Source of the DNA: Thalassobium sp. R2A62
GTDB taxonomy: Bacteria > Pseudomonadota > Alphaproteobacteria > Rhodobacterales > Rhodobacteraceae
Assembly: GCF_000161835.1 (NCBI RefSeq)
Contig: NZ_GG697169.2
Coordinates: 2,484,575 to 2,548,574 of the forward strand
DNA: 64,000 nucleotides
Direction: 5' to 3'
The translations under genes were made by a program, and so were the position numbers. The notes under the pieces are model-generated. The model had not been told where the DNA came from. It did not search any database and saw only the letters and a list, made by a program, of their open reading frames with translations. Shown one piece after another: positions 1 through 9,317 of this stretch (the stretch's first letter is position 1; the number at the start of each line of letters is the position of its first letter).

Positions 1-21
1 ACCCCGCGACAGACAAAAAAG

Positions 22-58
22 ACGCCCGTTCTGCCTGATTGGCCGAGCGGGCGTTTTT
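22..58 (+). terminator. Rho-independent terminator, probably bidirectional
   Basis: ACGCCCG (22-28) pairs with CGGGCGT (48-54) across a 19-base loop that holds a further small GCC/GGC stem. A run of T follows at 54-58 and a run of A precedes at 15-20, so it could work on either strand. It presumably ends a gene lying left of the window. Confidence 0.7.
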
Positions 59-200
59 GTATCTAGCTAAAGTTTGAGCCGGTTTGTTGGTACAACTCTT
101 TTGCCTTGGACAGCCAAATGATCGTATCAGCCACTCTGGCCAGGACGGCCGGAACCAAATTCAAATACACGTGTGGTGCATTGGGAGCACGTGGGTGAAG

Positions 201-239
201 AGAGGGTTCCAGCGTCTTGCCGGAACCCTCTTTGCTTTT
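201..239 (+). terminator. Terminator-like hairpin beside the broken DUF1761 gene
   Basis: A perfect 10-bp stem, AGAGGGTTCC (201-210) with GGAACCCTCT (222-231), encloses an 11-base loop and is followed on the plus strand by TTTGCTTTT. The T-rich side points to a plus-strand transcript, although no plus-strand gene is recognisable in 60-200. It may simply serve the minus-strand DUF1761 gene, whose original stop codon lies just beside it at 238-240. Confidence 0.5.
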
Positions 240-620
240 AGAACATCATCAAGATCGCGCCAATAACGGTACTGCCAATCGTCGCGTACACACCATCAAT
301 CACGATCAATGCACGTGGGCGTTGTGCGAACAAATAGTTCGTCGTCAGCCATGGTGTTGCGATGAACATCCTAGCCCCAAACCATTCTTGGCGCCTTCCA
401 AAACCGTCTCTACCCGTGCAAACTGAAACACATGGCGCATCATGCCCGCGACCAGAATTGCCGCAACAAAGCTACCAACGAAGGCAGTGATGTTAGCCTT
501 GTTCATGGTTTCTTCGGTCAAACCAGCGGCGGCCATCCATTGTTTGCCCATCACGCCGTACCAAATGGCGCCAAAGATCCAGCCACCAGCTGCGGCCACA
601 ATCACGTTTAGAAATTCCAT
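238..620 (-). pseudogene. DUF1761 family membrane protein, frameshifted
   Basis: The first part (620 down to about 380) encodes a small membrane protein of the DUF1761 type: a hydrophobic N-terminal helix, the segment GAIWYGVMGKQW, and a second helix around residues 45-62. The reading frame then ends early at 345, after 91 residues. The expected C-terminal half (IATPWLTTNYLFAQ, then a last helix ending in MMF) is present in a shifted frame from 369 down to a TAA at 238-240. One missing base near the C4 run at 375-378 explains the shift, and the restored protein would have about 127 residues. The start is supported by AGAGGGA upstream of the ATG. The function of the family is unknown. Either the gene is dead or the base was lost in sequencing. 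Confidence 0.75.
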
Positions 621-693
621 AATTTGTCCCTCTTCCCTATGAATTGCTCTGAATATGCAATCCTATGTTGGATGAGGCTACGGTTTTGCCTTA

Positions 694-1113
694 TCAGACT
701 GAGACGCCACCTAGCGTGCAAATCAAGGCAAATTCATTTTCGGTCACAGGCTGAACGGACAAACGAGAGTTTTTGACCAATACCATTTCGGCCAGCCGTT
801 CGTCGCCTTTGATTTGATCCAAAGAGATCGGTTGCAACAGTGGTTCAACGGCTTTGATATCAACACATTCCCACCGATCATTGTCTGTCGTGCTATCTGG
901 ATGAGCCTCTGCACAAACCTCGACGATCCCGACGATCTCTTTGTCCTTTTGACTGTGATAGAAAAAACCACGATCACCAATGGCCATTGAGCGCATGAAA
1001 TTTCGGGCCTGATAATTGCGGACTCCGTCCCATTCTTCGCCTGCATCACCCTTGGCCACTTGATCGTCCCAGGACCAAACTGAAGGCTCAGATTTAAACA
1101 GCCAAAATGCCAT
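694..1113 (-). CDS. EVE domain protein (PUA-like fold)
   Basis: 139 residues, the normal length for a stand-alone EVE protein. The N-terminus MAFWLFKSEP and the segment WDGVRNYQARN are typical of the family. EVE domains belong to the PUA-like superfamily and are thought to bind modified nucleotides in DNA or RNA; the target here is unknown. The ATG at 1113 overlaps the stop of the preceding yciI-like gene by one base (TGATG), so it is probably translationally coupled as the last gene of tsaD-gpsA-yciI-EVE. A longer reading frame extends upstream, but it only covers the yciI gene in another frame, so the start at MAFWLFKSEP was chosen. Confidence 0.88.
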   Translation of the reverse strand: MAFWLFKSEPSVWSWDDQVAKGDAGEEWDGVRNYQARNFMRSMAIGDRGFFYHSQKDKEIVGIVEVCAEAHPDSTTDNDRWECVDIKAVEPLLQPISLDQIKGDERLAEMVLVKNSRLSVQPVTENEFALICTLGGVSV

Positions 1114-1385
1114 CACCCAATCACCTTGTTCCATTCGTGAATACGATTCTGCTCGAATAACCCCGCCTTGGAATACGGATCGTTCGCTGCCCATTGCTCT
1201 GCATCGTTCATTGAATCCACGTCGAGCACGATCAAGGACCCAAACATCAATCCATTTGAATCCATCAAGGGCCCAGCCATTTTCACAACGCCTGTCCGTT
1301 CGATGTACGCAAGATGCGCAGCACGGTTCTCCTTCCGTACCTCCAAGTGGTCCGGTTTGTCGTGGCACATGATCGCAACCAACAT
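1113..1385 (-). CDS. YciI family protein
   Basis: 90 residues. The N-terminal strand MLVAIMCHDKPDH, the segment RAAHLAYIERTG and the later 'AGPLMDSNG' are characteristic of YciI-like ferredoxin-fold proteins, whose proposed active residues are a His/Asp pair near the N-terminus and mid-protein. The biochemical role is not established for this family. It lies two bases downstream of gpsA and overlaps the EVE gene by one base, so it is an internal gene of a tight operon. The same YciI-EVE tail next to gpsA and tsaD is, from memory, common in Rhodobacterales. Confidence 0.88.
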   Translation of the reverse strand: MLVAIMCHDKPDHLEVRKENRAAHLAYIERTGVVKMAGPLMDSNGLMFGSLIVLDVDSMNDAEQWAANDPYSKAGLFEQNRIHEWNKVIG

Positions 1386-1387
1386 AT

Positions 1388-2353
1388 CTATTCTTCCTTT
1401 AGGGCGCGTGACAGAAGCACCTGCATCGCGGTTTCCACAGTTAATGTTCCAATCGCCAGCCCCGCCACGGCAGCGCAGATTGGCATCTCAATTTCCATTG
1501 ATTGGGCCAGTTTAGTGACTGCTTGGGCAGTTGCAGCGCCTTCAACAGTTGTCTTGGCATCAAATGGGTGATGCGACCCGATCGCGAGACCAAAACGGTA
1601 GTTGCGCGATCCTTCAGAAGTACAAGTAAGCGCCATATCCCCGTAGCCAGACAGCCCCGCTAAGGTGTCAGCTTCGGCACCTAACGCTTTCGCCATACGT
1701 GTCATTTCAGCGTAACCACGCGTCATCAGCGCGGCGCGCGCGCTTTCACCGAGGCGCGCACCCATTGCAGCACCACAGGCGATCGCGATTACGTTCTTCA
1801 GCGCACCGCCTAGTTCGGCACCGATCATATCCGTGCTTCGGTACAGCCTCATCGTGTTGGTCGAGAGGCTGTCCTGCAGGATCATGGCTGACGTCTCGTT
1901 CGCGCTCGCGAGGGTCAGCGCCGTTGGAAGTCCGCGCGCGATGTCATGCGCGAAACTTGGACCAGTCAGGATTGCAGGCGTGGCATTGGGGCAAATCTCT
2001 TGGATCAATTGACTGGGGCCAGTCATCGTCTGAACATCAATCCCCTTGCAGCACGCCACCAGTGTCTTGCCGGCCAACCATTGACGGTGAGTCTCTAGAA
2101 ACGGCCGCAAAGTTTGCGTGGGTGTCGCCAACAGCAGGGTGTTTTCATCGTGAAAATCGGCCAGATCAGCGGAAATCGCCAAACCCTTGGGCAAGTTGAT
2201 CCCAGCCAACCTTCGCTCATTGCTGCGCGTTTCCTGCATTTCTAGGGCGTGATTGGCGTCACGAGCCCAAAGTCCGATACGATCATGTTTGCTAGACAGT
2301 GCGACAGCGAGCGCCGTGCCAAAAGCACCTGCACCGATCACAGAGATTGTCAT
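1388..2353 (-). CDS. gpsA: Glycerol-3-phosphate dehydrogenase [NAD(P)+]
   Basis: 321 residues. It interconverts dihydroxyacetone phosphate and sn-glycerol 3-phosphate, supplying the glycerol backbone of phospholipids in the cytoplasm. The N-terminal Rossmann motif is [10 protein letters not shown] (residues 7-16). The signatures [15 protein letters not shown] and the catalytic-lysine segment [14 protein letters not shown] are present, followed by the helical C-terminal domain with [12 protein letters not shown]. The ATG at 2353 overlaps the tsaD stop as ATGA. An in-frame extension to 2413 lies inside tsaD and was rejected because the Rossmann strand starts directly at MTISVIGAG. Confidence 0.96.
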   Translation of the reverse strand: MTISVIGAGAFGTALAVALSSKHDRIGLWARDANHALEMQETRSNERRLAGINLPKGLAISADLADFHDENTLLLATPTQTLRPFLETHRQWLAGKTLVACCKGIDVQTMTGPSQLIQEICPNATPAILTGPSFAHDIARGLPTALTLASANETSAMILQDSLSTNTMRLYRSTDMIGAELGGALKNVIAIACGAAMGARLGESARAALMTRGYAEMTRMAKALGAEADTLAGLSGYGDMALTCTSEGSRNYRFGLAIGSHHPFDAKTTVEGAATAQAVTKLAQSMEIEMPICAAVAGLAIGTLTVETAMQVLLSRALKEE

Positions 2354-3441
2354 GCCTTTGCGCCCCTTTTTCCGGATCCCAACATTGAAGGGCTGCTTTG
2401 ATCCAACGGCCAACGCGGTCGAGCCGACAGCGTTAGATCATCAAAGTCATCTGCGAGGAATTTTTCAACACCAACATAGGCGATCATTGCGGCGTTATCC
2501 GTACAAAGTGCCAGAGGTGGAGCTAAAAAATCCGTCTCTAACTCAGTGCAAAGCGACTCTAACGCCGAACGAATATGTCTGTTTGCGGCGACGCCCCCCG
2601 CAACAGCGAGCGTTGGGTTCGCGGGATTATGTTCCAGATACATGGACAGAGCGCGGCGCGTTTTTTCAACCAATACATCTGAAACGGCGGCTTGAAACGA
2701 TGCGCATAGATCAGCCTGATCCTTTTGGGTCAGGGTGCCATCGATGACCACATTATCGCGAGCACGGATCAATGCAGTCTTGAGGCCAGAGAAAGACATA
2801 TCGCAACCGGCTCGATCCAAAAGCGGTCGAGGCAGAGCAAATCGCGTTTCGTCGCCATGTTTTGCGCATGACTCAACGTTTGGACCACCGGGTTGTGGCA
2901 GGCTTAGGATTTTTGCGGTCTTATCGAATGCCTCGCCAGGGGCGTCATCAATTGTTCCACCGATTCGACTAAAGCGATCGGCGCCATGGGCGATCAAAAA
3001 CTGACAGTGCCCCCCTGACACCAGAAGCATGAGATATGGGTAGGCAACGTCATCCGTTAGACGTGGCGTCAATGCGTGACCGGCGAGGTGATTCACGCCG
3101 ATCAAAGGCAATCCAGAAGCCGCGCAAATGCCTTTGGCACACATTACGCCTGACAGAACGCCGCCGATCAAACCAGGACCAGATGTAACAGCGACAGCAG
3201 ACAACTGGCCCAAGCCCAGTTTCGCCTCAATCAGTGACTGTTTCACCGCAATATCAATCTTTTCAGCATGTGCGCGTGCTGCGATCTCGGGGACGACACC
3301 GCCAAATGCGGCATGTAATTCTGTTTGCCCAATCACAACAGACGACAGTATCTTTGTCCCAGTAGGATCCGCCCGCACGACTGCGGCAGCGGTGTCGTCA
3401 CAGCTGCTTTCTAGGCCAAGCATATAGATCGGATCAGTCAT
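2350..3441 (-). CDS. tsaD: tRNA N6-adenosine threonylcarbamoyltransferase
   Basis: 363 residues. TsaD transfers the threonylcarbamoyl group to A37 of ANN-decoding tRNAs, giving t6A, together with TsaB and TsaE. The N-terminus [14 protein letters not shown] and the metal-binding HLAGH (in [13 protein letters not shown]) are diagnostic of the ASKHA-type Kae1/TsaD family. [12 protein letters not shown] and [15 protein letters not shown] are further family signatures. The ATG at 3441 was chosen because residues before it (reading up to 3474) are not conserved in character. It is the first gene of a minus-strand operon, divergent from hemD across about 80 bases that must hold both promoters. Confidence 0.96.
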   Translation of the reverse strand: MTDPIYMLGLESSCDDTAAAVVRADPTGTKILSSVVIGQTELHAAFGGVVPEIAARAHAEKIDIAVKQSLIEAKLGLGQLSAVAVTSGPGLIGGVLSGVMCAKGICAASGLPLIGVNHLAGHALTPRLTDDVAYPYLMLLVSGGHCQFLIAHGADRFSRIGGTIDDAPGEAFDKTAKILSLPQPGGPNVESCAKHGDETRFALPRPLLDRAGCDMSFSGLKTALIRARDNVVIDGTLTQKDQADLCASFQAAVSDVLVEKTRRALSMYLEHNPANPTLAVAGGVAANRHIRSALESLCTELETDFLAPPLALCTDNAAMIAYVGVEKFLADDFDDLTLSARPRWPLDQSSPSMLGSGKRGAKA

Positions 3442-3522
3442 AACAGGTCTGGGGTGTTGCGCGTTGTTGGGCATTGTTTAACATCACCCATATTGGGTCA
3501 TATTGGACAGAGACACCAGCAC

Positions 3523-4239
3523 ATGCGCGCCACACTTCTCCTAACTCGACCCTTTGAGCAATCGCTCGAGACGGCAAAGCGTTGTGAGGGCCTTTCGGCC
3601 AACATTGTCGTGTCGTCGCTGATTGAAATTGTTCCAACAGCGGATATGCCGGAAACCCCTGCCGACAGTAGCTTTGTTGTGACTTCGCAAAACGGTGCGC
3701 GACGCCTTCCTGAAACACAAGAAGGAATCGTTGTGTTTTGCGTGGGAGATCGTACAGCGCAAATTGCGAGCGAGCTGGGATATGTCACTAAATCAGCCAA
3801 AGGTGACGTTGATGACTTGTTGTCGCTTATCAATCGCAGGGATGAAATCGGGCCGCTTGTCCATGTGCGAGGGGTCCATACCTCTGGTGATCTGGTCGCC
3901 AAACTATCCGCTCAAGGACATCAAGCGAGCGAATGGATAGCCTATGATCAGCGCGAACAACCGCTCTCGGCTGATGCGAAATTAGCGTTGAACGGTGAAA
4001 AGCCGATCATCCTTCCCCTATTTTCGCCGCGCACGGCCAGCCTACTCTTAGCCCAAGGCCCGTTCTCTGCGCCGATTCACCCGATTGGGATGAGCCAAGC
4101 TGTTCTCGATGCTCTTGGATCAATGCAGACACATCCGCCCCGTGTTGCAGCACGCCCAACAGCGGATGCGATGCTTACTGAAATTGAAGCCCTTCTGTCG
4201 CAGCCTCATCGGCTTGAGAGCGGCTCTGTGTCAGGTTAG
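3523..4239 (+). CDS. hemD: Uroporphyrinogen-III synthase
   Basis: 238 residues, the usual size. It cyclises and inverts ring D of hydroxymethylbilane to give uroporphyrinogen III in tetrapyrrole synthesis. The N-terminus MRATLLLTRP, the segment VVTSQNGARRL and FCVGDRTAQIASELGY fit this poorly conserved family, as do HVRGVHTSGDL and LFSPRTASLL in the second half. The sequence alone would be only moderately convincing. Its place divergent from tsaD and upstream of a mitofilin-like gene and hemY matches the usual Rhodobacterales arrangement. The start at 3523 follows the family N-terminus; the frame is open about 70 bases further upstream. Confidence 0.9.
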   Translation: MRATLLLTRPFEQSLETAKRCEGLSANIVVSSLIEIVPTADMPETPADSSFVVTSQNGARRLPETQEGIVVFCVGDRTAQIASELGYVTKSAKGDVDDLLSLINRRDEIGPLVHVRGVHTSGDLVAKLSAQGHQASEWIAYDQREQPLSADAKLALNGEKPIILPLFSPRTASLLLAQGPFSAPIHPIGMSQAVLDALGSMQTHPPRVAARPTADAMLTEIEALLSQPHRLESGSVSG

Positions 4240-4294
4240 ATTCACACCTGTTGCCGATTATTGCGGTGATGGATTCGATAAAGGATAGTGTGTC

Positions 4295-5497
4295 TTGGCC
4301 AAATCGTGGAAACCCCGTAGTAAAACGAATATCAAATCCGCGGTCGCTGATGCCGTCGACGCAGTTGATAACCAAAGCGCTATTGATGCGTCTGCCGAAG
4401 ACGCGGTTGAAGTTGTAGAAGACGTACAATCCAAAATCTCGTCAGAGGCTGTCGAAGAGGCACTTCAAAGTGATGAAGTCGTTGTTGAAGATTTCAACGA
4501 TGGCGGGGCCGCCGAAGACCTATTTGAACCAGGATTGGCCACGTCCGCTGCAAGCCAAGAGCCACGCCGTGGCGGTTTCCTACCGCTCATACTGGGTGGT
4601 GCTGTAGCCGCAGGGTTTGGCGTGGCTGCGTCCGAGTATTTTGGCCCCTTCTTTGGTAGTGGAAACGCTCCACTTGTTGCGCAGATCGAGCAACAGAACG
4701 CTGACCTGGCGGCCTTGCGCGATCAGATTTCTGCGATCAACATTCCAGACGCCGCACCTGATCTAAGTGCAGATCTCGCGGCTTTGGCCGATCAAAACAC
4801 AGAGATCAGTAGTCAGCTGACAGCTATCGATACCCGATTGATTGAGGTGGAAAAGCAACCTGCCGCCGACAGCAGCCTGACCGAAACAGCGTTTGCTGCG
4901 TATGATCGTGAAATCGCTGACCTTCGCGCGATGATCGAAACCCAAACTGGTGAAATACAGACTGTCCTGGATCAGGCGTCATCAGTACAAGAAGATGTAA
5001 TTGCCTCGGCGAATGATGCAACGGCCCGCGCCGCGCTTGCTCGGGTTCAGGCCGCAATCGACGTGGGCGAGCCGTTTGATTCTGCGCTGGCTGACTTGAC
5101 GTCAGTCATCGAAGTGCCGATTCCGGATGCGCTGAACTCAGTCGCTGGTGATGGTGTTCCAACAATGAAATCTATCCAAGACGGATTCCCTGATGCTGCC
5201 CGTGCCGCTTTGGCAAGTGTTCGATCCGAAACGCCGGAATCAGGGATAAGTGGATTTCTCAAATCCCAGTTTGGCGCACGGTCAACGAAGCCTCGTGAAG
5301 GCGATGATCCCGACGCAGTTTTGTCTCGAGTTCAGGGTGCAGTTGATGAGGGGCGTTTGACCGACGCACTAGCCGAAATTGAAACGCTGCCAGAGGTTGG
5401 CCGCGCTGAACTCACCGAATGGATTGCGAGCGTTACCGCGCGCACTGATGCTCTAAATGCAGTAGGCGAACTCGCCGGCTCGCTAGGCTCGAACTAA
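4295..5497 (+). CDS. Mitofilin-like inner membrane protein (COG4223 type)
   Basis: 400 residues. The N-terminal 90 residues are acidic and disordered-looking, followed by one membrane helix around residues 94-113 (LPLILGGAVAAGFGVAA). A long periplasmic part with heptad-like, Ala/Gln-rich coiled coil covers about 125-250, and the C-terminal helical region resembles alphaproteobacterial mitofilin-like proteins, relatives of mitochondrial Mic60. Such proteins are thought to shape or anchor the inner membrane. Translation appears to start at TTG 4295, ten bases after AAGGA. It sits between hemD and hemY, the standard position for this family in Alphaproteobacteria. The link to haem synthesis is positional only. 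Confidence 0.82.
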   Translation: MAKSWKPRSKTNIKSAVADAVDAVDNQSAIDASAEDAVEVVEDVQSKISSEAVEEALQSDEVVVEDFNDGGAAEDLFEPGLATSAASQEPRRGGFLPLILGGAVAAGFGVAASEYFGPFFGSGNAPLVAQIEQQNADLAALRDQISAINIPDAAPDLSADLAALADQNTEISSQLTAIDTRLIEVEKQPAADSSLTETAFAAYDREIADLRAMIETQTGEIQTVLDQASSVQEDVIASANDATARAALARVQAAIDVGEPFDSALADLTSVIEVPIPDALNSVAGDGVPTMKSIQDGFPDAARAALASVRSETPESGISGFLKSQFGARSTKPREGDDPDAVLSRVQGAVDEGRLTDALAEIETLPEVGRAELTEWIASVTARTDALNAVGELAGSLGSN

Positions 5498-5507
5498 GGA
5501 CCGCTTG

Positions 5508-6962
5508 ATGATTTTTTCTTTGTTTAAAATTCTGTTTTTTGTCGCGATTGTTGCGGCGCTGGCCTTGGGGGTCGAGCGATTGATGCAAATCGAAGGTGGC
5601 GCCGTTGTCGAGATCGCTGGGCAAGAGTTCGAACTTTCGGTTTTGCATCTTGTTCTGGGTGCTATCGCGATCATTTTCCTCGTGTGGCTTGGCTTCAAAA
5701 TTTTCGGTCTGCTTGTGGCGACATTCAAATTTCTGAACGGTGACGAGACTGCGATCTCTCGCTATTTTAACCGCAACCGTGAACGCAAGGGTTTTGACGC
5801 GTTGTCTGATGGTATGATGGCGCTCGCCTCTGGCGAAGGCCGTGTTGCGTTGGCCAAAGCATCACGTGCCGAGAAATATCTTGAACGCCCAGAGCTTACG
5901 AACCTGCTGACGGCCCAAGCTGCCGAAATGGCCGGTGATCGGGTCAAAGCAGAGCAGACCTACAAGCGACTGCTCGAAGATGACCGCACTCGGTTCGTTG
6001 GTGTACGCGGCATTATGAAACAAAAACTCCAGGCCGGTGATACTGACACAGCGCTAAAGCTCGCTGAAAAAGCATTCGCCTTGAAGCCCAAGCATGTCGA
6101 AATTCAAGACACCCTGCTCAAGCTTCAGGCTGATAGCTCTGATTGGGCTGGCGCGCGCAGAACGCTGTCGGCTAAACTCAAGTCTGGGTCACTGCCACGT
6201 GATGTACATCGCCGTCGCGATGCCGTTCTCGCGTTGTCCGAAGCCCGCGACATTCTGGGTTCTGGCGAAAGTATTGAAGCCCGCGAAGCAGCAATCGAGG
6301 CAAACCGCCTATCGCCAGATTTGATCCCAGCCGCTGTCATGGCCGCCCGTAGTTACATTGAGCAAGGTCAACCGCGTTATGCTGCCCGCGTTCTCAAGAA
6401 AACTTGGGAGGCGCAACCTCACCCTGATCTAGGCGCAGCGTTTGCAGAGATTGCACCGGATGAAACGCCGGTTGCACGGATAAAGCGTTTCCGTGCTCTC
6501 GCCAGGGCGCATCCTAATCATGCAGAAACACAGATGTTGATGGCCGAACTTCACATCGCCAACGAAGATTTTCCCGAAGCGCGCCGTGCATTGGGTGAAC
6601 TGGCGACTACAGAACCGACTGCGCGCTCGCTTGCCATCATGGCAGCCATCGAACGTGGTGCCGGTGCAGACGACGCGGTGGTTCGCGGTTGGTTGACCCG
6701 AGCGCTTAGTGCGCCCCGTGGGCCGCAATGGATTTGTGACAATTGCTCGAATATCCATGCGGCTTGGTCACCGACTTGTGACAACTGTGGATCCTTTGAT
6801 ACGCTGACATGGAAGACTCCACCTGCCGGCGAGGTTACTATGCCAGCTGCGACTGAAATGTTGCCGTTGTTGGTTGGGACGCCTCAATCAGAAGTCGTCG
6901 AAGATGCTGTCGAAGTGACTCACGCCGAAGTCATCGCCGTCGAAGACAAGTCGGACACATAA
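5508..6962 (+). CDS. hemY: HemY-like TPR membrane protein with C-terminal zinc ribbon
   Basis: 484 residues. Two N-terminal membrane helices (about 2-22 and 44-68) are followed by a cytoplasmic array of TPR-like helices (about 90-390). This is the HemY_N family, found beside hemD and hemC but without proven enzymatic activity; it is not protoporphyrinogen oxidase. Residues 410-427 form a four-cysteine CDNC-x10-CDNC knuckle, which with the TPR array recalls the rubredoxin-like tail of LapB/YciM. An acidic tail follows. ATG 5508 is preferred over the adjacent TTG 5505 because AAGGA (5496-5500) is better spaced. The gap to the mitofilin-like gene is ten bases. Confidence 0.88.
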   Translation: MIFSLFKILFFVAIVAALALGVERLMQIEGGAVVEIAGQEFELSVLHLVLGAIAIIFLVWLGFKIFGLLVATFKFLNGDETAISRYFNRNRERKGFDALSDGMMALASGEGRVALAKASRAEKYLERPELTNLLTAQAAEMAGDRVKAEQTYKRLLEDDRTRFVGVRGIMKQKLQAGDTDTALKLAEKAFALKPKHVEIQDTLLKLQADSSDWAGARRTLSAKLKSGSLPRDVHRRRDAVLALSEARDILGSGESIEAREAAIEANRLSPDLIPAAVMAARSYIEQGQPRYAARVLKKTWEAQPHPDLGAAFAEIAPDETPVARIKRFRALARAHPNHAETQMLMAELHIANEDFPEARRALGELATTEPTARSLAIMAAIERGAGADDAVVRGWLTRALSAPRGPQWICDNCSNIHAAWSPTCDNCGSFDTLTWKTPPAGEVTMPAATEMLPLLVGTPQSEVVEDAVEVTHAEVIAVEDKSDT

Positions 6963-7099
6963 TTCAGATATGGCAGCGCCTCGTGCGGTGCCAATCATTG
7001 CTATGATCTGATCATTTGCGACTCTACGCCGTCGCATTTGCACTGGTCCCTCAGATTGATCTCGTTACACCTATTCAAGACGAAAACGAGAGATGCGAT

Positions 7100-9106
7100 A
7101 TGCCATTGCTATTGGGTGTGGACACCGGCGGTACATACACGGACGCGGTTTTGATCTGCGACGAAGAAACTGTGATCGCCAGCGCCAAGTCGCTTACAAC
7201 ACGACATGATCTAGCTATTGGAATTGGTGGGGCCATTCAGGCTGTTCTCGCTGAAAGTGCCGCAAACCCGTCTGACATCACATTGGCTTCGCTCTCGACA
7301 ACGCTTGCCACCAACGCTCTTGTCGAAGGGCAGGGCGAACGCATTGGACTTGTCTATATCGGCTTTCGTGCGCTCGACATTGATGCCCATGGCCTAGCAG
7401 ATGTTCTTAAGGGCGATCCATCGATTGTTTTGTCTGGCGGTCACAACCATGCAGGCGGTGTCAAAGACCCGTTTGACGAAGAAGGACTTCGGACGTGGTT
7501 GGCGGGCGAGGGGGGCACTGTTTCAGCCTATGCTGTGGCCAGTCAATTTGCGACGCGTAACCCTGAACATGAGCTTGCCGCTGCGCGCATCATTGCAGAA
7601 GTCACTGGACGCTCTGTCAGTCAATCACATCAGCTTTCGGCTAAACTGAACGGTCCTAAACGCGCGTTGACCGCTGTTTTGAATGCGCGCCTGATAGGGA
7701 TGATTGATCGGTTAATTGCGCAGGCCGGTGATGAACTAGTCCGGTTGGGAATCAGCGCACCACTTATGGTCGTACGTGGCGATGGGGCCTTAATAGGCTC
7801 AAATATGGCGCGGGAACGCCCAATTGAAACCATTCTTAGTGGCCCTGCGGCGTCCATCGTTGGTGCGCGCTGGTTGACTGGAGCAGATCATGCGCTGGTG
7901 TCTGACATTGGCGGCACCACGACCGATGTCGCGGTACTTCGCAATGGTCAGCCAACGATTGACCCCGCAGGTGCTCGGGTTGGTCCACACCGGACGATGG
8001 TCGAAGCTGTTGCTATGCACACCACAGGGCTTGGGGGTGATAGTCAGGTCCACTTTGTATCTGAGGGGCTTTCTGGCGGTGTAACCCTTGGTCCACGGCG
8101 GCGTATTCCGATCAGCCTCATCGCGACCCAAGCGCCTGTAGTCGTTCTTGCTGCACTTGATCGCCAATTGGCGTCTGCAATTCCTGGCGAACACGATGGT
8201 GTCTTTGCCCGACTCGTGCCGAATGTAGCGTGCGACGGTGTCTCAGACAGGGAACTCAGCTTGCTGGATCGCCTTGATGATGCGGTCAAACCCCTGGGTG
8301 CGTTAATCCAGTCACGTCTTGAAATGCCTGCGCTGCGCAAATTAGTGGATCGGGGGATTCTTCAGTTGGCCAGCCTAACGCCGTCTGATGCGGCGCATGC
8401 ACTAGGTCTTGCCGATGCGTGGGATGCAGATGCGGCTCGCATGGCTCTGATGTTATTTGGCCGTAGGCGTACAGGTGCTGGTGAAATGCTGGCAAAGGAT
8501 CCGGCTGTTCTGGCGCAAATTATCATCGACCAGTTAACGCACCAGACTGGCATCGCCTTGCTCGAATGCGCCTTTGCTGAAGAGGCGATACCTTTTGGGC
8601 CAGCGCCGTCCGATTTGGCGCGGCACACGCTCATGCAGCGTGGTTTGAGCAATAATCAAGGACTTATCCAGCTTAAAACGGGTCTTGCGGTTGATGTGGT
8701 TGGGTTGGGCGCATCTGCGAAAACTTACTATCCAGCAGTCGGAGAGCTGTTGAACACCGGAATGATCTTACCGGAACATGCAGGCGTGGCGAATGCGATC
8801 GGCGCCGTCGTTGGTCGCGTCACAATACGAAAACGGGGGACGATAACGTCCCCCAGTGAGGGAAAATTTCGGGTCCATTTGGATGATGGACCTGTGGATT
8901 TTGCGGCACCAGATCCAGCTTTTGCCTGCCTTCAAGACGCGCTGACCGCTGTTGCCAAGGCGGAAGCCATAGCATCGGGCGTAACGGATATCGACATCAC
9001 TGCAACCCGTGACATACAATCAGCTACAGCCGAGGCCTCGGACGTGTTCCTCGAGGCAACGATTGTGGTCGAAGCATCCGGCCGCCCCCGCATTACTGCT
9101 GATTAA
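7100..9106 (+). CDS. Hydantoinase/oxoprolinase family protein (HyuA-like)
   Basis: 668 residues. The N-terminal GVDTGGTYTDAV and internal LVSDIGGTTTDVAVLRNG are the two phosphate-binding loops of the ASKHA-fold hydantoinase A / 5-oxoprolinase family, which hydrolyses cyclic amides in an ATP-dependent way. No HyuB-type partner is adjacent, so the substrate cannot be assigned. ATG 7100 was chosen because the family N-terminus begins there; the frame stays open back to 7016 without conserved residues. About 140 bases separate it from hemY, and a small tautomerase gene and a copper-ATPase gene follow within a few bases, so the three probably share one transcript. Confidence 0.85.
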   Translation: MPLLLGVDTGGTYTDAVLICDEETVIASAKSLTTRHDLAIGIGGAIQAVLAESAANPSDITLASLSTTLATNALVEGQGERIGLVYIGFRALDIDAHGLADVLKGDPSIVLSGGHNHAGGVKDPFDEEGLRTWLAGEGGTVSAYAVASQFATRNPEHELAAARIIAEVTGRSVSQSHQLSAKLNGPKRALTAVLNARLIGMIDRLIAQAGDELVRLGISAPLMVVRGDGALIGSNMARERPIETILSGPAASIVGARWLTGADHALVSDIGGTTTDVAVLRNGQPTIDPAGARVGPHRTMVEAVAMHTTGLGGDSQVHFVSEGLSGGVTLGPRRRIPISLIATQAPVVVLAALDRQLASAIPGEHDGVFARLVPNVACDGVSDRELSLLDRLDDAVKPLGALIQSRLEMPALRKLVDRGILQLASLTPSDAAHALGLADAWDADAARMALMLFGRRRTGAGEMLAKDPAVLAQIIIDQLTHQTGIALLECAFAEEAIPFGPAPSDLARHTLMQRGLSNNQGLIQLKTGLAVDVVGLGASAKTYYPAVGELLNTGMILPEHAGVANAIGAVVGRVTIRKRGTITSPSEGKFRVHLDDGPVDFAAPDPAFACLQDALTAVAKAEAIASGVTDIDITATRDIQSATAEASDVFLEATIVVEASGRPRITAD

Positions 9107-9116
9107 AGGACTGCTT

Positions 9117-9311
9117 ATGCCGATCATTCGTGTTGAAATGCTATCAGGACGCAGCGCTGACCAGAAAAAGGCGTTGGTTCGAGAGCTAACAGAGGCATTC
9201 GTCAAAACAGCAGGCGGAAACCCTGATGCCATACACGTTGTGATCTCCGAGGTTGAGCCGTCGGATTGGGCAGCTGGCGGGACACTGTATTCGGACAAAA
9301 CTGGACATTAG
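9117..9311 (+). CDS. 4-oxalocrotonate tautomerase family protein
   Basis: 64 residues, exactly the size class of 4-OT. After removal of the initiator Met, Pro1 (MPIIRVEML) is the expected catalytic base, and GRSADQKKALVRELTEAF matches the family helix. Members interconvert enol and keto acids; the substrate is unknown here. The ATG lies ten bases after the hydantoinase stop behind AAAGGA, and the gene ends six bases before the copper ATPase. A longer frame beginning at 9009 lies inside the hydantoinase gene and was rejected. Confidence 0.88.
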   Translation: MPIIRVEMLSGRSADQKKALVRELTEAFVKTAGGNPDAIHVVISEVEPSDWAAGGTLYSDKTGH

Positions 9312-9317
9312 GAACCC

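Noticed and set aside
6963-6995. Hairpin after hemY as a terminator.
   Set aside because: The stem has two mismatches and no T-run follows.
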